Assembly: GCA_001898035.1 (NCBI GenBank) | Contig: MKRX01000011.1 | Span: 126,648 to 190,647, forward strand | DNA: 64,000 nucleotides | Source of the DNA: Armatimonadetes bacterium 55-13 | Lineage (GTDB): Bacteria > Armatimonadota > Fimbriimonadia > Fimbriimonadales > Fimbriimonadaceae | Direction of reading: 5' to 3' | In this document: positions 45,567-53,336 of the stretch, piece by piece | How the letters are laid out: each line of letters starts with the position of its first letter | Position numbering within the stretch: position 1 is the first letter of the stretch | The notes under the pieces: generated by a model | Databases searched by the model: none | The model's input: the letters and a program-made list of their open reading frames with translations, nothing else | What the model was told of the DNA's origin: nothing | Made by a program: the position numbers and the translations under genes

Positions 45567-46354
45567 AGCGCCGCGCCTTCACGCTAATGGAGCTACTCGT
45601 GGTAGTGGTGATCATCGGCCTTTTGGCGGCCCTTCTTTTTCCCGTATTCGCCAAGGCAAAACAAGCGGCGCAGAAGGCAACTTGCATCAGCAATTCTCGA
45701 GAACTAGCTCTCGCCTCCTTGATGTACATGCAAGATCACGATGACCACCTATTTCCCTACGGATACTGGGAAGGCTCAACGTATCGAACCTGGTGGGGAG
45801 ACCTGATGACGGGCAAGCCAGATTCCGGGCTCATTTTTCCGTACACCAAAAGCGGACAAATTCGGGCCTGTCCCGGCGCCATCGGCCTAGATACGGGCGC
45901 TAGCTACCGGTACATCATGGGCTACGGGATGAACTTTCGAATCTTCTATGCCTATCCGCCGGAGTACGATACGGCGGAGTTCCGCGTAGCCAGTGGACAG
46001 GAAGCCGAACGACCGGCGGAAACACTTTTCTTCGCCGATACCGCCTTCTGGAACTCGGCCGCAAACTCTTGTCAAGGCACCCCTTGGCTGTTTGGCGACA
46101 GCAACACTTATCACATGCAGGCCCGCCACACCGGAGACGTAGCCAACGTGACGTGGTTGGACGGGCATGTAAGCACCGCTCATCTCACGTACCAAAACGG
46201 GAAATTTGACGATTCCAACGCTGTGGACCCCGCCACCCTTAAGGCAAACAATCTAGGAGATTTCCTGAAGTATCCTCGGGAAAACCCTTTCGCGTTGGTC
46301 GCAACGGAGCGAGATCAGTTTTACTACCTCTTCCGAAAACCACGTGGCCTTTAG
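45563..46354 (+). CDS. Second prepilin-like protein with H-x-DG motif
   Basis: 263 residues. Leader KRRAFTLMELLVVVVIIGLLAALLFPVF; GF-type cleavage site before Phe. Then CISNSRELALASLMYMQDHDDHLFP, and the late motif RHTGDVANVTWLDGH near 190. The C-termini of the two prepilins align ([11 protein letters not shown] versus LKANNLGDFLK, with [11 protein letters not shown] versus RDQFYYLFRKP), so they are paralogues. The start codon shares ATGA with the HAAS gene. It is the third gene of the padR operon. Confidence 0.88.
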   Translation: MKRRAFTLMELLVVVVIIGLLAALLFPVFAKAKQAAQKATCISNSRELALASLMYMQDHDDHLFPYGYWEGSTYRTWWGDLMTGKPDSGLIFPYTKSGQIRACPGAIGLDTGASYRYIMGYGMNFRIFYAYPPEYDTAEFRVASGQEAERPAETLFFADTAFWNSAANSCQGTPWLFGDSNTYHMQARHTGDVANVTWLDGHVSTAHLTYQNGKFDDSNAVDPATLKANNLGDFLKYPRENPFALVATERDQFYYLFRKPRGL

Positions 46355-46361
46355 CCTGCAT

Positions 46362-47225
46362 ATGGAAGCCGACGACTTCATATCGACCCCTGACGCCGTG
46401 TACGCAGACACCTTGCGCCATGCCATCCAATACGCGTTGACGCTGGCACTTAGCCAACGAGCCGAGTACTTCGATGCGGCGGTAGAAAACTTGGATTCGG
46501 CAAGGGACAGCGTATCTATTGCATGGCTCACCGTCACCTTCGCCGCCGTGTGCGGTCGAATGGACGCCGTCCGAACCGCGTGGCAGTGGCCCATTCTCGA
46601 CAGCAGCTTCTACTCCGCCACCAGCAAGGCCACAGACCTGCTTGAAAAAAATGAGGACCATGACGCGGCCGTCCAACTTGGTGCACTACTCGTCGAGTTG
46701 AATCCTAATCATCCTGATGTGCGGTTTGACTACGCTGTTTCCTTGCGACGGGCAGGAAATCCGACCCAAGCGCTTCAAGAGATAGAAAGAGTCTTAGAGA
46801 GTGAGCCGAGAGCCAAACACGTTTTCTACACCCGGGGAAACATCTTCCGCTCCCTCGAGCGTTTTCATGAAGCGCTTTCCAGCTATGAATCTGCGCTCGA
46901 GATCGATCCGGACGATGTCTCCACTTTGAACAATTACGGACTCACGCTCTATGAAACGGGGCAAGCCGCCCGAGCTTGTGAAGTCCTCGAACAAGCAATC
47001 GACTTCGCGCCCGATGACGCCGTGCTATGGTCAAACCTCGGGAATGCCTATGAAGCCCTGGGAAATGATTCAAAGGCGATTCAGTGCCTAGAACTAGCCC
47101 ATGTTTTCGACCCTGAATACGATGCGCCTCTCCAGAGTCTCGCCGCCCTCTACAAGCGCAGCCCGTCCCATCCAAATGCAGCCACGTTCCTTGACGCCTA
47201 TTGGGACGGCGAAGAAGAATCTTGA
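46362..47225 (+). CDS. TPR-repeat protein
   Basis: 287 residues from the ATG at 46362; a GTG at 46344 overlapping the previous gene is an alternative. The N-terminal 90 residues carry Ala-rich helices. From about 110 there are tetratricopeptide repeats: VQLGALLVELNPNHPDVRFDYAVSLRRAGNP, VFYTRGNIFRSLERFHEALSSYESALEIDPDD, TLNNYGLTLYETGQAARACEVLEQAIDFAPDD, VLWSNLGNAYEALGNDSKAIQCLELAHVFDPE. A protein-binding scaffold. In the operon it may assist the prepilin or its assembly. Confidence 0.8.
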   Translation: MEADDFISTPDAVYADTLRHAIQYALTLALSQRAEYFDAAVENLDSARDSVSIAWLTVTFAAVCGRMDAVRTAWQWPILDSSFYSATSKATDLLEKNEDHDAAVQLGALLVELNPNHPDVRFDYAVSLRRAGNPTQALQEIERVLESEPRAKHVFYTRGNIFRSLERFHEALSSYESALEIDPDDVSTLNNYGLTLYETGQAARACEVLEQAIDFAPDDAVLWSNLGNAYEALGNDSKAIQCLELAHVFDPEYDAPLQSLAALYKRSPSHPNAATFLDAYWDGEEES

Positions 47226-47737
47226 GCGCTCTGGTCTCATCTACCGAGGTCGTGCAAGCGATCAAAGATGCTGCGATAGCCAACTATAGAGACCTCATCG
47301 ACGCAGTCCTGACCGCGTCGCCATTCGTTGCCACCCCCGTGGATTCTGGCCGTAAAGCGGCTCTCAGTCAAATCTGGTCGCATTGGTCTCCCCGAGGGGA
47401 CTGGTTCTTCGTTATTCACGAACACAATGTCTGGCCCAGTTCCAATCTGCCCGAGCTTCCGAATCTTCTTCGCTCTGCTCGGGGCTTATCTCCGATTGGC
47501 GACCAACAGTGCGAAAGAGGAGATCAGACCGAAGTGGACTACCTTAGATCACTTATCTTTTGTGGTCTCAGTTTCTACTGGACGTTTCTGGTGGTTTGGC
47601 CCGAGAGCCACCTCGTCTTTTACGGGCATCATGACGAAATCGTGGGAGCCTGGAGCAAAGACATCGTTGAGCTTAATCGGGCCATAGAAGACACTCAGCC
47701 CTACGCCAGACCTGAGCGGTCAGACTCCCACGAGTGA
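47222..47737 (+). CDS. Protein of unknown function, 171 residues
   Basis: No family recognised. The start TTG overlaps the TPR stop as TTGA; a TTG 21 nt earlier is also possible. No signal peptide; aromatic clusters WSHWSPRGDWFFVIHEHN near 52-69 and FYWTFLVVWPESHLVFYGHHDEIVG near 113-138 suggest a small alpha/beta fold. Last gene of the PadR operon, 18 nt of overlap with the convergent AraC gene. Confidence 0.5.
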   Translation: MSALVSSTEVVQAIKDAAIANYRDLIDAVLTASPFVATPVDSGRKAALSQIWSHWSPRGDWFFVIHEHNVWPSSNLPELPNLLRSARGLSPIGDQQCERGDQTEVDYLRSLIFCGLSFYWTFLVVWPESHLVFYGHHDEIVGAWSKDIVELNRAIEDTQPYARPERSDSHE

Positions 47738-48664
47738 TTTCCTCACCGTCCCCGGCGCTACACCGATTTCCCGCTTATATGCCCGAGAAAAAGCAGCGAC
47801 GGAATCGTATCCCACTCGACTCGACACCTGCTCCATCGTCTGCCCTTGTTTCAGGTACTCCGTGGCTTGCATCATCCGCCATTGCGTGACAAACGAGAGC
47901 GGGCTGATGCCGGTGATCTCCGAGAACTTAACTGAAAACGCAGTGCGAGACATCGCGACTTGAGTTGCCAACTCAGCTACCGTCCAAGGATGATCCGGAC
48001 GAGCGTGGATCAGCTCGATCGCTTTGCCTAGTTGAGGATCGAAGAGCGCGCAAAGAATGCTCAATTCGCAAATGTCCTCCCGAGCCTCGCGGTGCTTTCG
48101 TAGGTTCGTGCGGAGGAACTGAATAAAGAGCAATTCAAGAAGTCGGAATCTCACGAAAGCGTATCCTGGCTCCTGAGTCCTCACCTCTTCGCAGATGATT
48201 CCCAACACGCCCTGCAGCCATGCCGCCGTCGGCCCCACATCCCCTCGCAAGTGAACGAACGGCCCCAAGGCAGTCCCCACCGGCCCCGCCATCAGTCCCT
48301 CAATCGAGAAATCGACGGTCATGACCCATGCCGCATTCGGAGAGGTCGGCCCCTCGCAAAGCACCTTGCAGTCGATGATATGATCTGCCATTTCCAAATG
48401 GGGCTGGACCACTCGGTGCGAACCATCGTGGAGGACATGCTCGGTCTCACGGCTAATCAGCACGGCGTCGCCAGTGGCCAAAAGCACAGGTTCCGGTATA
48501 GCCGGAGACTCCAGCACGCAAGTGCCTCTTCGCACGATATACATCTGATAGTGCCCCTTCATTTCGGGAGTTCTATATCCCCAGGGCGGCGCAAAGCCAT
48601 AGACCCCGCCCCCGTGGGACTTCAGATCTACCTTGCGAAGAACATTTGAAAGCGCGTCATCCAT
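47720..48664 (-). CDS. AraC-family regulator with cupin domain
   Basis: 314 residues from the ATG at 48664; a TTG at 48706 is a weaker alternative that would put the inverted repeat inside the gene. N-terminal cupin_6-like region (YIVRRGTCVLESPAIPEPVLLATGDAVLI), C-terminal AraC pair WTVAELATQVAMSRTAFSVKF and MEQVSSRVGYDSVAAFSRAY. It is divergent from the SDR at 48898 with 233 nt between starts. Similar in layout to the regulator at 17189, which also sits next to an SDR. Confidence 0.88.
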   Translation of the reverse strand: MDDALSNVLRKVDLKSHGGGVYGFAPPWGYRTPEMKGHYQMYIVRRGTCVLESPAIPEPVLLATGDAVLISRETEHVLHDGSHRVVQPHLEMADHIIDCKVLCEGPTSPNAAWVMTVDFSIEGLMAGPVGTALGPFVHLRGDVGPTAAWLQGVLGIICEEVRTQEPGYAFVRFRLLELLFIQFLRTNLRKHREAREDICELSILCALFDPQLGKAIELIHARPDHPWTVAELATQVAMSRTAFSVKFSEITGISPLSFVTQWRMMQATEYLKQGQTMEQVSSRVGYDSVAAFSRAYKREIGVAPGTVRKSLVGV

Positions 48665-48685
48665 TCGTTCAACTAGTGTGAACGA
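48665..48685. promoter_or_regulatory. Inverted repeat at the AraC gene start
   Basis: TCGTTCA (48665-48671) and TGAACGA (48679-48685) with a 7-nt spacer, adjoining the ATG. Candidate autoregulatory site. Confidence 0.4.
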
Positions 48686-48897
48686 TAGAGCATGTTTTTT
48701 GTCCAATTAGACATAGAAAGTTCAGAAAATAGGCATCAATATTCATTTCATGGTTAACAGCAAGACCTACGCGGCAAGAACCGCCCGGCTGAACCAACCC
48801 GGGCATCTGTAGCCCGATTCCCGTTCGAATTCTCTTCCTTGCGGCCCGCCTGCGGGCGCCCGCCGCGCTGTCTCTCACCTCACAAGAAAAAGAAACC

Positions 48898-49647
48898 ATG
48901 TCAAAACTCGCAAACAAAATCGCTCTCATCACCGGTGGTACCTCGGGAATCGGTCTGGCCACCGCCAAGGAATTCCAAAAGGAGGGCGCAACCGTCATCG
49001 TAACGGGTCGATCCGAATCCACCCTGAACTCCGCCCAAAAGGAATTGGGACCGGATGCGGTGGTCATCAAGTCGGACACTGCCAACTTGAATGACATCAA
49101 GAGCCTGATCGGTCAGGTCAAAGACAAGTTTGGCCGTATCGATACCCTCTTCGTGAACGCAGGCGTTGGCGCATTCGTGCCGGTCGAGCAAGTCACGGAA
49201 GAGCACTTTGACCAGCTCTTCGATATCAACGTGAAGGGCGCTTACTTCACCGTGCAGAACGCGCTCCCCCTCATCCCCGAGGGAGGCTCGATCCTTCTCA
49301 ACGCGTCCACCGTCGTCCACTTGGGTCTTCCCGATGCCAGCATCTACTCAGCAACCAAGGCTGCCCTTCGCTCGTTCGGTCGCAGCCTGGCCGCTCACCT
49401 CGCCCCTAAGAACATTCGGGTCAACACCATTAGCCCTGGCCCCATCAAGACTCCTATCATCACTAAGTTGGGAATTCCCGAAGATCAGGTCGATGAGATG
49501 GCGGCCACTCTGGCGGCGGGAACTGCCTTCAAGCGAATCGGCGAGGCCCGAGAGATCGCAACGGTTGCCGTCTTCCTTGCATCCGACGATTCGACCTTCA
49601 TGACCGGAAGCGAACTTTTAGTCGACGGAGGCATGGCCGACCTCTAA
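48898..49647 (+). CDS. Short-chain dehydrogenase/reductase
   Basis: 249 residues. Cofactor motif TGGTSGIG near residue 12, NAG in FVNAGVGAF near 88, Ser in LLNASTVVH near 138, active YSATK near 152 and the C-terminal GSELLVDGGMADL. The Asn-Ser-Tyr-Lys set of classical SDRs is complete. Substrate unknown. Divergent from the AraC regulator and followed after 24 nt by an alpha/beta hydrolase, which may be cotranscribed. Confidence 0.9.
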   Translation: MSKLANKIALITGGTSGIGLATAKEFQKEGATVIVTGRSESTLNSAQKELGPDAVVIKSDTANLNDIKSLIGQVKDKFGRIDTLFVNAGVGAFVPVEQVTEEHFDQLFDINVKGAYFTVQNALPLIPEGGSILLNASTVVHLGLPDASIYSATKAALRSFGRSLAAHLAPKNIRVNTISPGPIKTPIITKLGIPEDQVDEMAATLAAGTAFKRIGEAREIATVAVFLASDDSTFMTGSELLVDGGMADL

Positions 49648-49671
49648 GCGGGAACAATCGTAGGACAAGGA

Positions 49672-50706
49672 ATGTCCACAACCGTATCTCGTGCGCGACT
49701 TATTGTCGCGTGCCTTGCCGCCGCTCTGGTGATGGGCCGAGCGGCGGCGCAGGTCATCCCGCTTCCCCCCACCGATACGCTCGGAATCTCGATGGAGGGG
49801 TATCCCTATCCGTTTCCCGTCCAGTTCCTAGACTTGGTGAATGACGGGCAGGATGTGAGGATGGCGTACATGGACGTCGCCCCCACCGGCCAAGCCAACG
49901 GCAAAACCATCTTCCTGCTCCACGGCAAGAACTTCTTCGGCGCCTATTGGCGAGAGCCCATCGAAAAACTCACCGCCGCCGGATATCGGGTAGTCGTCCC
50001 GGACCAGATCGGATTCGGCAAGTCTTCCAAACCAGAACTCAACTACAGCTTCGATCTCCTCGCGAGCAACACCCTCGCTCTTGCCGACAAGCTCAAGATC
50101 GAAAAGTTCGCCGTCTTGGGTCACTCGATGGGCGGCATGTTAGCGGTGCGCATGGCCCGCGCGTATCCCAACCGGGTCGCTCGCCTGATCCTGGAGAACC
50201 CCATCGGCTTGGAAGACTATCAACAGTGGGTGCCCTCCGCCACGACCGAAAGCCGATACCGGTCCGAACTCAAACAGACTTCAGAAGCCTTTGGTAAGTA
50301 CGTTGCCGGATACTACGTCAAGAAGAACAACGATTGGATCGAGCCGTTCATCAAGATCAAGGAAGCCATTTCCAAGAGCGCCGAGTACCCGCGTTGGGCG
50401 ATGTCGGCGGCACTGACGACGCAAATGATCCTTCAACAACCCACCGTATACGATCTGCCTCACATCACCGCCCCAGCGCTCCTGATCATCGGACAAGAAG
50501 ACCGAACCGCCGTGGGCAAGGCGCAGGCATCACCGGAAGATCAAAAGAAGCTCGGCAACTATCCTGAACTGGGACGCCGCACCGCAAAGGCCCTGAAGAA
50601 CGCCAAGCTCGTCGAGATCCCGAACGTGGGTCACATCCCCCATTTCGAAGCTCCCACCGCTTTCTACAATGCGCTTTTACCATTCTTGGAGGAATGGAAA
50701 GAATAA
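49672..50706 (+). CDS. Secreted alpha/beta hydrolase
   Basis: 344 residues with a signal peptide (RLIVACLAAALVMGRAAAQ). Catalytic fold: LLHGKNFFGAYWRE near 83-96 (oxyanion region), elbow GHSMGGM near 149-155, Asp in IIGQEDRTAVG near 265 and His in VGHIPHFEAP near 320. Belongs to the esterase/haloalkane-type group; substrate not readable. AAGGA stands 2 nt from the ATG. Same strand as the SDR and close to it. Confidence 0.85.
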   Translation: MSTTVSRARLIVACLAAALVMGRAAAQVIPLPPTDTLGISMEGYPYPFPVQFLDLVNDGQDVRMAYMDVAPTGQANGKTIFLLHGKNFFGAYWREPIEKLTAAGYRVVVPDQIGFGKSSKPELNYSFDLLASNTLALADKLKIEKFAVLGHSMGGMLAVRMARAYPNRVARLILENPIGLEDYQQWVPSATTESRYRSELKQTSEAFGKYVAGYYVKKNNDWIEPFIKIKEAISKSAEYPRWAMSAALTTQMILQQPTVYDLPHITAPALLIIGQEDRTAVGKAQASPEDQKKLGNYPELGRRTAKALKNAKLVEIPNVGHIPHFEAPTAFYNALLPFLEEWKE

Positions 50707-50768
50707 ACGCTTTTCTCGGACGAGTCGCGGAAGGGAGCACTGCCAATTAGGATCGGATGGAAGGGGTT

Positions 50769-50854
50769 TGGTGGCGTGCCAGGGATTCGAACCCAGTAAC
50801 CCATTGGGGACAGATTTACAGTCTGCCGTGCCTCTCCAACTGCACCGTCACGCC
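50769..50854 (-). tRNA. tRNA-Tyr (anticodon GTA)
   Basis: 86 nt, class II with encoded ACCA. Acceptor GGCGTGA/GCACGCC pairs at six of seven positions. Anticodon stem GCAGA/TCTGT encloses loop CTGTAAA, giving GTA. The long variable arm is CCCAATGGG. T-stem CTGGG/CCCTG has one mismatch. On the minus strand between the hydrolase and phosphoesterase genes. Confidence 0.93.
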
Positions 50855-51109
50855 GTCTGACACAGGGCATTCCCCCGGCAGACGACTAAAGGTTAGAGTC
50901 CGGCCGGAAAGCTGCCCGCGGTATAGGAATAGTCGCTTTCCATGATGATTTGATAGTACCTACTCTTTTCAGTCCCCGCTTGAGCATTTGGTCACCACTT
51001 CCACCGTTGGCGCAATCAAGGTAACGGAATTCAGTCCGAGAACACAACAAAGGGGCCTTTTGATCGCCCAAACCAACGGGGCCGAGCCATGCAATCATAT
51101 TTTGCCCGT

Positions 51110-51847
51110 TCAGACGTTCCCTGCCTTGCGGAGATACTCCGCGAAGTACTCCGGCAGACCCGCTTCCACCAGCCGAGACGCCGCCAGTTCAACGTCGTAT
51201 TCTAATCTGACTTGTTCCGTGGTGACCTCACCGCTTTCAATGGTCAGAACGCAATAACCCGCCCGAGGGTCCCCGTCCTTGGGGCGGCCCACCGAGCCGG
51301 TATTGATGAAGTGAACGTTATCCACCACGCGATGAAACGGGACGTGAGTGTGACCAAAAACGATCACATCGGCATGCGCGTCGGCGACGCCCCCGGCAGT
51401 GAATTGTCGAAGATAGCCATCCGAGCGGTTCTCGAACAGGTATTCCGTGGTCTCTCGGGGAGACCCGTGACAAAGGAGGACCCGTGAGCCCTCAATCTCG
51501 AATCGGATCTCTCTGGGTAATCCGCGCAGCCATTCTTTGTTCTCGTCGGTCGTATGATCCCGCGTCCACTGGAACGAGGTGTTGGACATCTCGATGTCAA
51601 ATGGCTTAACGTAGTGACATCCGCAATCCGGTCCGTCGAATCCCACTCCTTCGTCGTAGTTGCCCAGGATAGTTGGGACGTTCATGCCTCGAACGACCTG
51701 TTCCACTTCGTTCGGTTGAGAGGCATAGCCACCAAGATCACCCAGGCAGTACACGCCATCAAAAGTTTGAGATTGAATGTGATCACGCACCGCTTCCATG
51801 GCCGGGAGGTTGGCGTGGATGTCAGAAAAAATCGCGAATCTCTTCAT
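51110..51847 (-). CDS. Calcineurin-like metallophosphoesterase
   Basis: 245 residues of the YfcE-like group. Metal-site motifs in order: FSDIHANLPA near 7, LGDLGGYA near 36, GNYDEG near 61, CHGSPRET near 126 and FGHTHVPFH near 166. Substrate may be phosphodiesters or phosphoproteins. It starts 3 nt behind the aquaporin gene on the same strand, so it is part of the arsR-aquaporin transcript, an unusual position for this family. Confidence 0.85.
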   Translation of the reverse strand: MKRFAIFSDIHANLPAMEAVRDHIQSQTFDGVYCLGDLGGYASQPNEVEQVVRGMNVPTILGNYDEGVGFDGPDCGCHYVKPFDIEMSNTSFQWTRDHTTDENKEWLRGLPREIRFEIEGSRVLLCHGSPRETTEYLFENRSDGYLRQFTAGGVADAHADVIVFGHTHVPFHRVVDNVHFINTGSVGRPKDGDPRAGYCVLTIESGEVTTEQVRLEYDVELAASRLVEAGLPEYFAEYLRKAGNV

Positions 51848-51850
51848 GGT

Positions 51851-52558
51851 TCAGGAACGGGAAATCTCCGTGAGGGCTTCGAGGAGTTCGTTGGGTGCGC
51901 CTTTTGCATGCTCTCGCTCCAACCGAACCGCTTCATATATCAAGGCGGCGATCACCGCGCCAATGCAGGGGCCAACAACATAGATCCAATAGTGAGGAAG
52001 GGCGGTCTCGGCGGCGAACAGCGCCGGGCCGAGGGAGCGGGCAGGGTTCATGGAGCCACCGGTGACGGCGCCCCCAATCAAGACGTTCATCACCACCGTT
52101 AAACCAATGGCGATGGCCGGCGCCGTGCCGGAAACTCGTCGGTCGGTGGCAACGGCGATGATGACGAACATCAGAAAGAAACTCAGCGCCGCCTCGGTTC
52201 CCAAGTTTCGTCCCAAGAGGTCGGGATTGGCCGGGATATGAACCCCATGGCCACCGCCGAAGAGAAGCGCAACCAGCGCCGCCGCCAAGATTCCCCCGGC
52301 CAATTGGGCAATCCAATAGGGCACAACGTATTTCCAGGGAAACCGTTTGGCCAGCGCAAACCCAAGCGTCACCGCCGGGTTGAAATGGGCGGCCGAGATC
52401 GGGCCGAGGGCGTAGATCATGGCCAGAACGGCGAGTCCGGAAACCCAAGCCGCTCCCATCAACCCGGTCTCGCCACCAATCGCGGATAGCGCAACCGGGG
52501 GGAACACGATGCCAAATGTGCCGATGAACTCGGCCAAGTAGCGCTTGTTCAACAGCAA
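51851..52558 (-). CDS. Aquaporin of the MIP family, arsenic-cluster type
   Basis: 235 residues from a TTG that overlaps the arsR gene (stop TGA at 52551-52549). Six spans and the two half-helix motifs are clear: AHFNPAVTLG near 65-74 and SMNPARSLG near 174-182, so both NPA-type motifs exist (the second is NPA as well). In some ars operons such a channel (AqpS) carries trivalent arsenicals or methylarsenicals down a gradient. Water or small neutral solutes are other options. The longer frame to 52738 is inside arsR and is rejected. Confidence 0.85.
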   Translation of the reverse strand: MLLNKRYLAEFIGTFGIVFPPVALSAIGGETGLMGAAWVSGLAVLAMIYALGPISAAHFNPAVTLGFALAKRFPWKYVVPYWIAQLAGGILAAALVALLFGGGHGVHIPANPDLLGRNLGTEAALSFFLMFVIIAVATDRRVSGTAPAIAIGLTVVMNVLIGGAVTGGSMNPARSLGPALFAAETALPHYWIYVVGPCIGAVIAALIYEAVRLEREHAKGAPNELLEALTEISRS

Positions 52559-52896
52559 CCTGCCCCGATCTTGCTCAGCCGTCCAAAGTAGGATTCCAGC
52601 CAGATCATCGCCTCGGGCGAGGGCGCACACAGAATGTTCTTCCCGCGTCGCTCCATTGTGATGAGCCCCGCGTTTCTCAGTTCTTTCAAGTGGAAAGAGA
52701 CGGTGGAAGGGGTCTTCAGCTCGGGCTCCAAGTGGCAACAGACCTCGCCGACCGTCGATCCTTGGGCGGGGCGAGCGTCTCCGGATTCATCTACTTCCAC
52801 CGGACTCGCGCACGCGCACAGGAACTCGAAGATCTGCAAGCGGGTGGGGTCGCCTAGCGCCTTGAATGCGGCCGAACGCTCCTTGATCGTTTCCAT
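52549..52896 (-). CDS. arsR: ArsR-family regulator with Cys pairs
   Basis: 115 residues from the ATG at 52896; ATG at 52899 is directly before it. ArsR winged helix: FKALGDPTRLQIFEFLC, EVCCHLEPELKTPSTVSFHLKELRNAGL, wing MERRGKNILCAPS. Cysteines: CAC near residue 25, CC near 52, C near 88 and the terminal GCC. They suggest As(III)/metalloid sensing, though not by the classical ELCVCDL site. TAAGAT lies 7 nt before 52896. Divergent from the second arsR with a shared operator region; the aquaporin gene overlaps its end. Confidence 0.88.
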   Translation of the reverse strand: METIKERSAAFKALGDPTRLQIFEFLCACASPVEVDESGDARPAQGSTVGEVCCHLEPELKTPSTVSFHLKELRNAGLITMERRGKNILCAPSPEAMIWLESYFGRLSKIGAGCC

Positions 52897-52903
52897 CATC
52901 GGA

Positions 52904-52991
52904 ATCTTACATCAACATTTCGATAATTATCGATCTATCTAAAAGATTTATTTCGCGCTTCATCGAAATGTGTGGTATTGTCATTTCGATG
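52904..52991. promoter_or_regulatory. Divergent arsR operator region with two leaderless promoters
   Basis: TCGATAATTATCGA (52920-52933) is a perfect palindrome. CATCGAAATG (52961-52970) and CATTTCGATG (52982-52991) form a perfect 10-bp inverted repeat with 11-nt spacer, the last overlapping the start of the second arsR. -10 boxes: TAAGAT on minus (52909-52904), TATTGT on plus (52976-52981), each 7 nt before the chosen ATG. Confidence 0.65.
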
Positions 52992-53336
52992 GCAGACGAA
53001 ATGAAACTCAGGACGCTCAAGGCGCTGGCCGATCCCAATCGGCTACGCATCGTAGAGTTTCTGTCAAACATGTGCTGCGGGCGAGCGGCGGTGGATGACG
53101 AGGGGGGCGTGTATGACGGCCCTACCGCCAGCGAAGTCTGTTGCCATCTCACCGGCGCGGAGAAGATTAACTCGACCGTTTCGCACCACCTTCACGAGTT
53201 AGAGGCGGCGGAATTGATCCGGATCGAGCGCCGCGGAAAACGAATGATCTGCACCCTACGCCCAGAGTCCCTTGAGAACCTTGCCCAAGGATTGACCGCT
53301 ATCGCCAAAGGAGATACCCACTGTGACTGCTGTTGA
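52989..53336 (+). CDS. arsR: Second ArsR-family regulator with Cys-rich tail
   Basis: 115 residues; the ATG at 52989 is preferred to the one at 52968 because a -10 box lies 7 nt before it. Winged helix LKALADPNRLRIVEFLSNMCC, EVCCHLTGAEKINSTVSHHLHELEAAEL, wing IERRGKRMICTLR. Cys pairs near 25 and 54 match those of its divergent paralogue, and it ends in THCDCC. Probably senses arsenite or methylarsenicals. The flavin monooxygenase gene starts 14 nt before its stop. Confidence 0.88.
   Translation: MADEMKLRTLKALADPNRLRIVEFLSNMCCGRAAVDDEGGVYDGPTASEVCCHLTGAEKINSTVSHHLHELEAAELIRIERRGKRMICTLRPESLENLAQGLTAIAKGDTHCDCC

Noticed and set aside
52559-52738. N-terminal extension of the aquaporin frame
   Set aside because: Lies wholly inside arsR on the same strand in another frame; the TTG at 52558 gives the normal aquaporin N-terminus.
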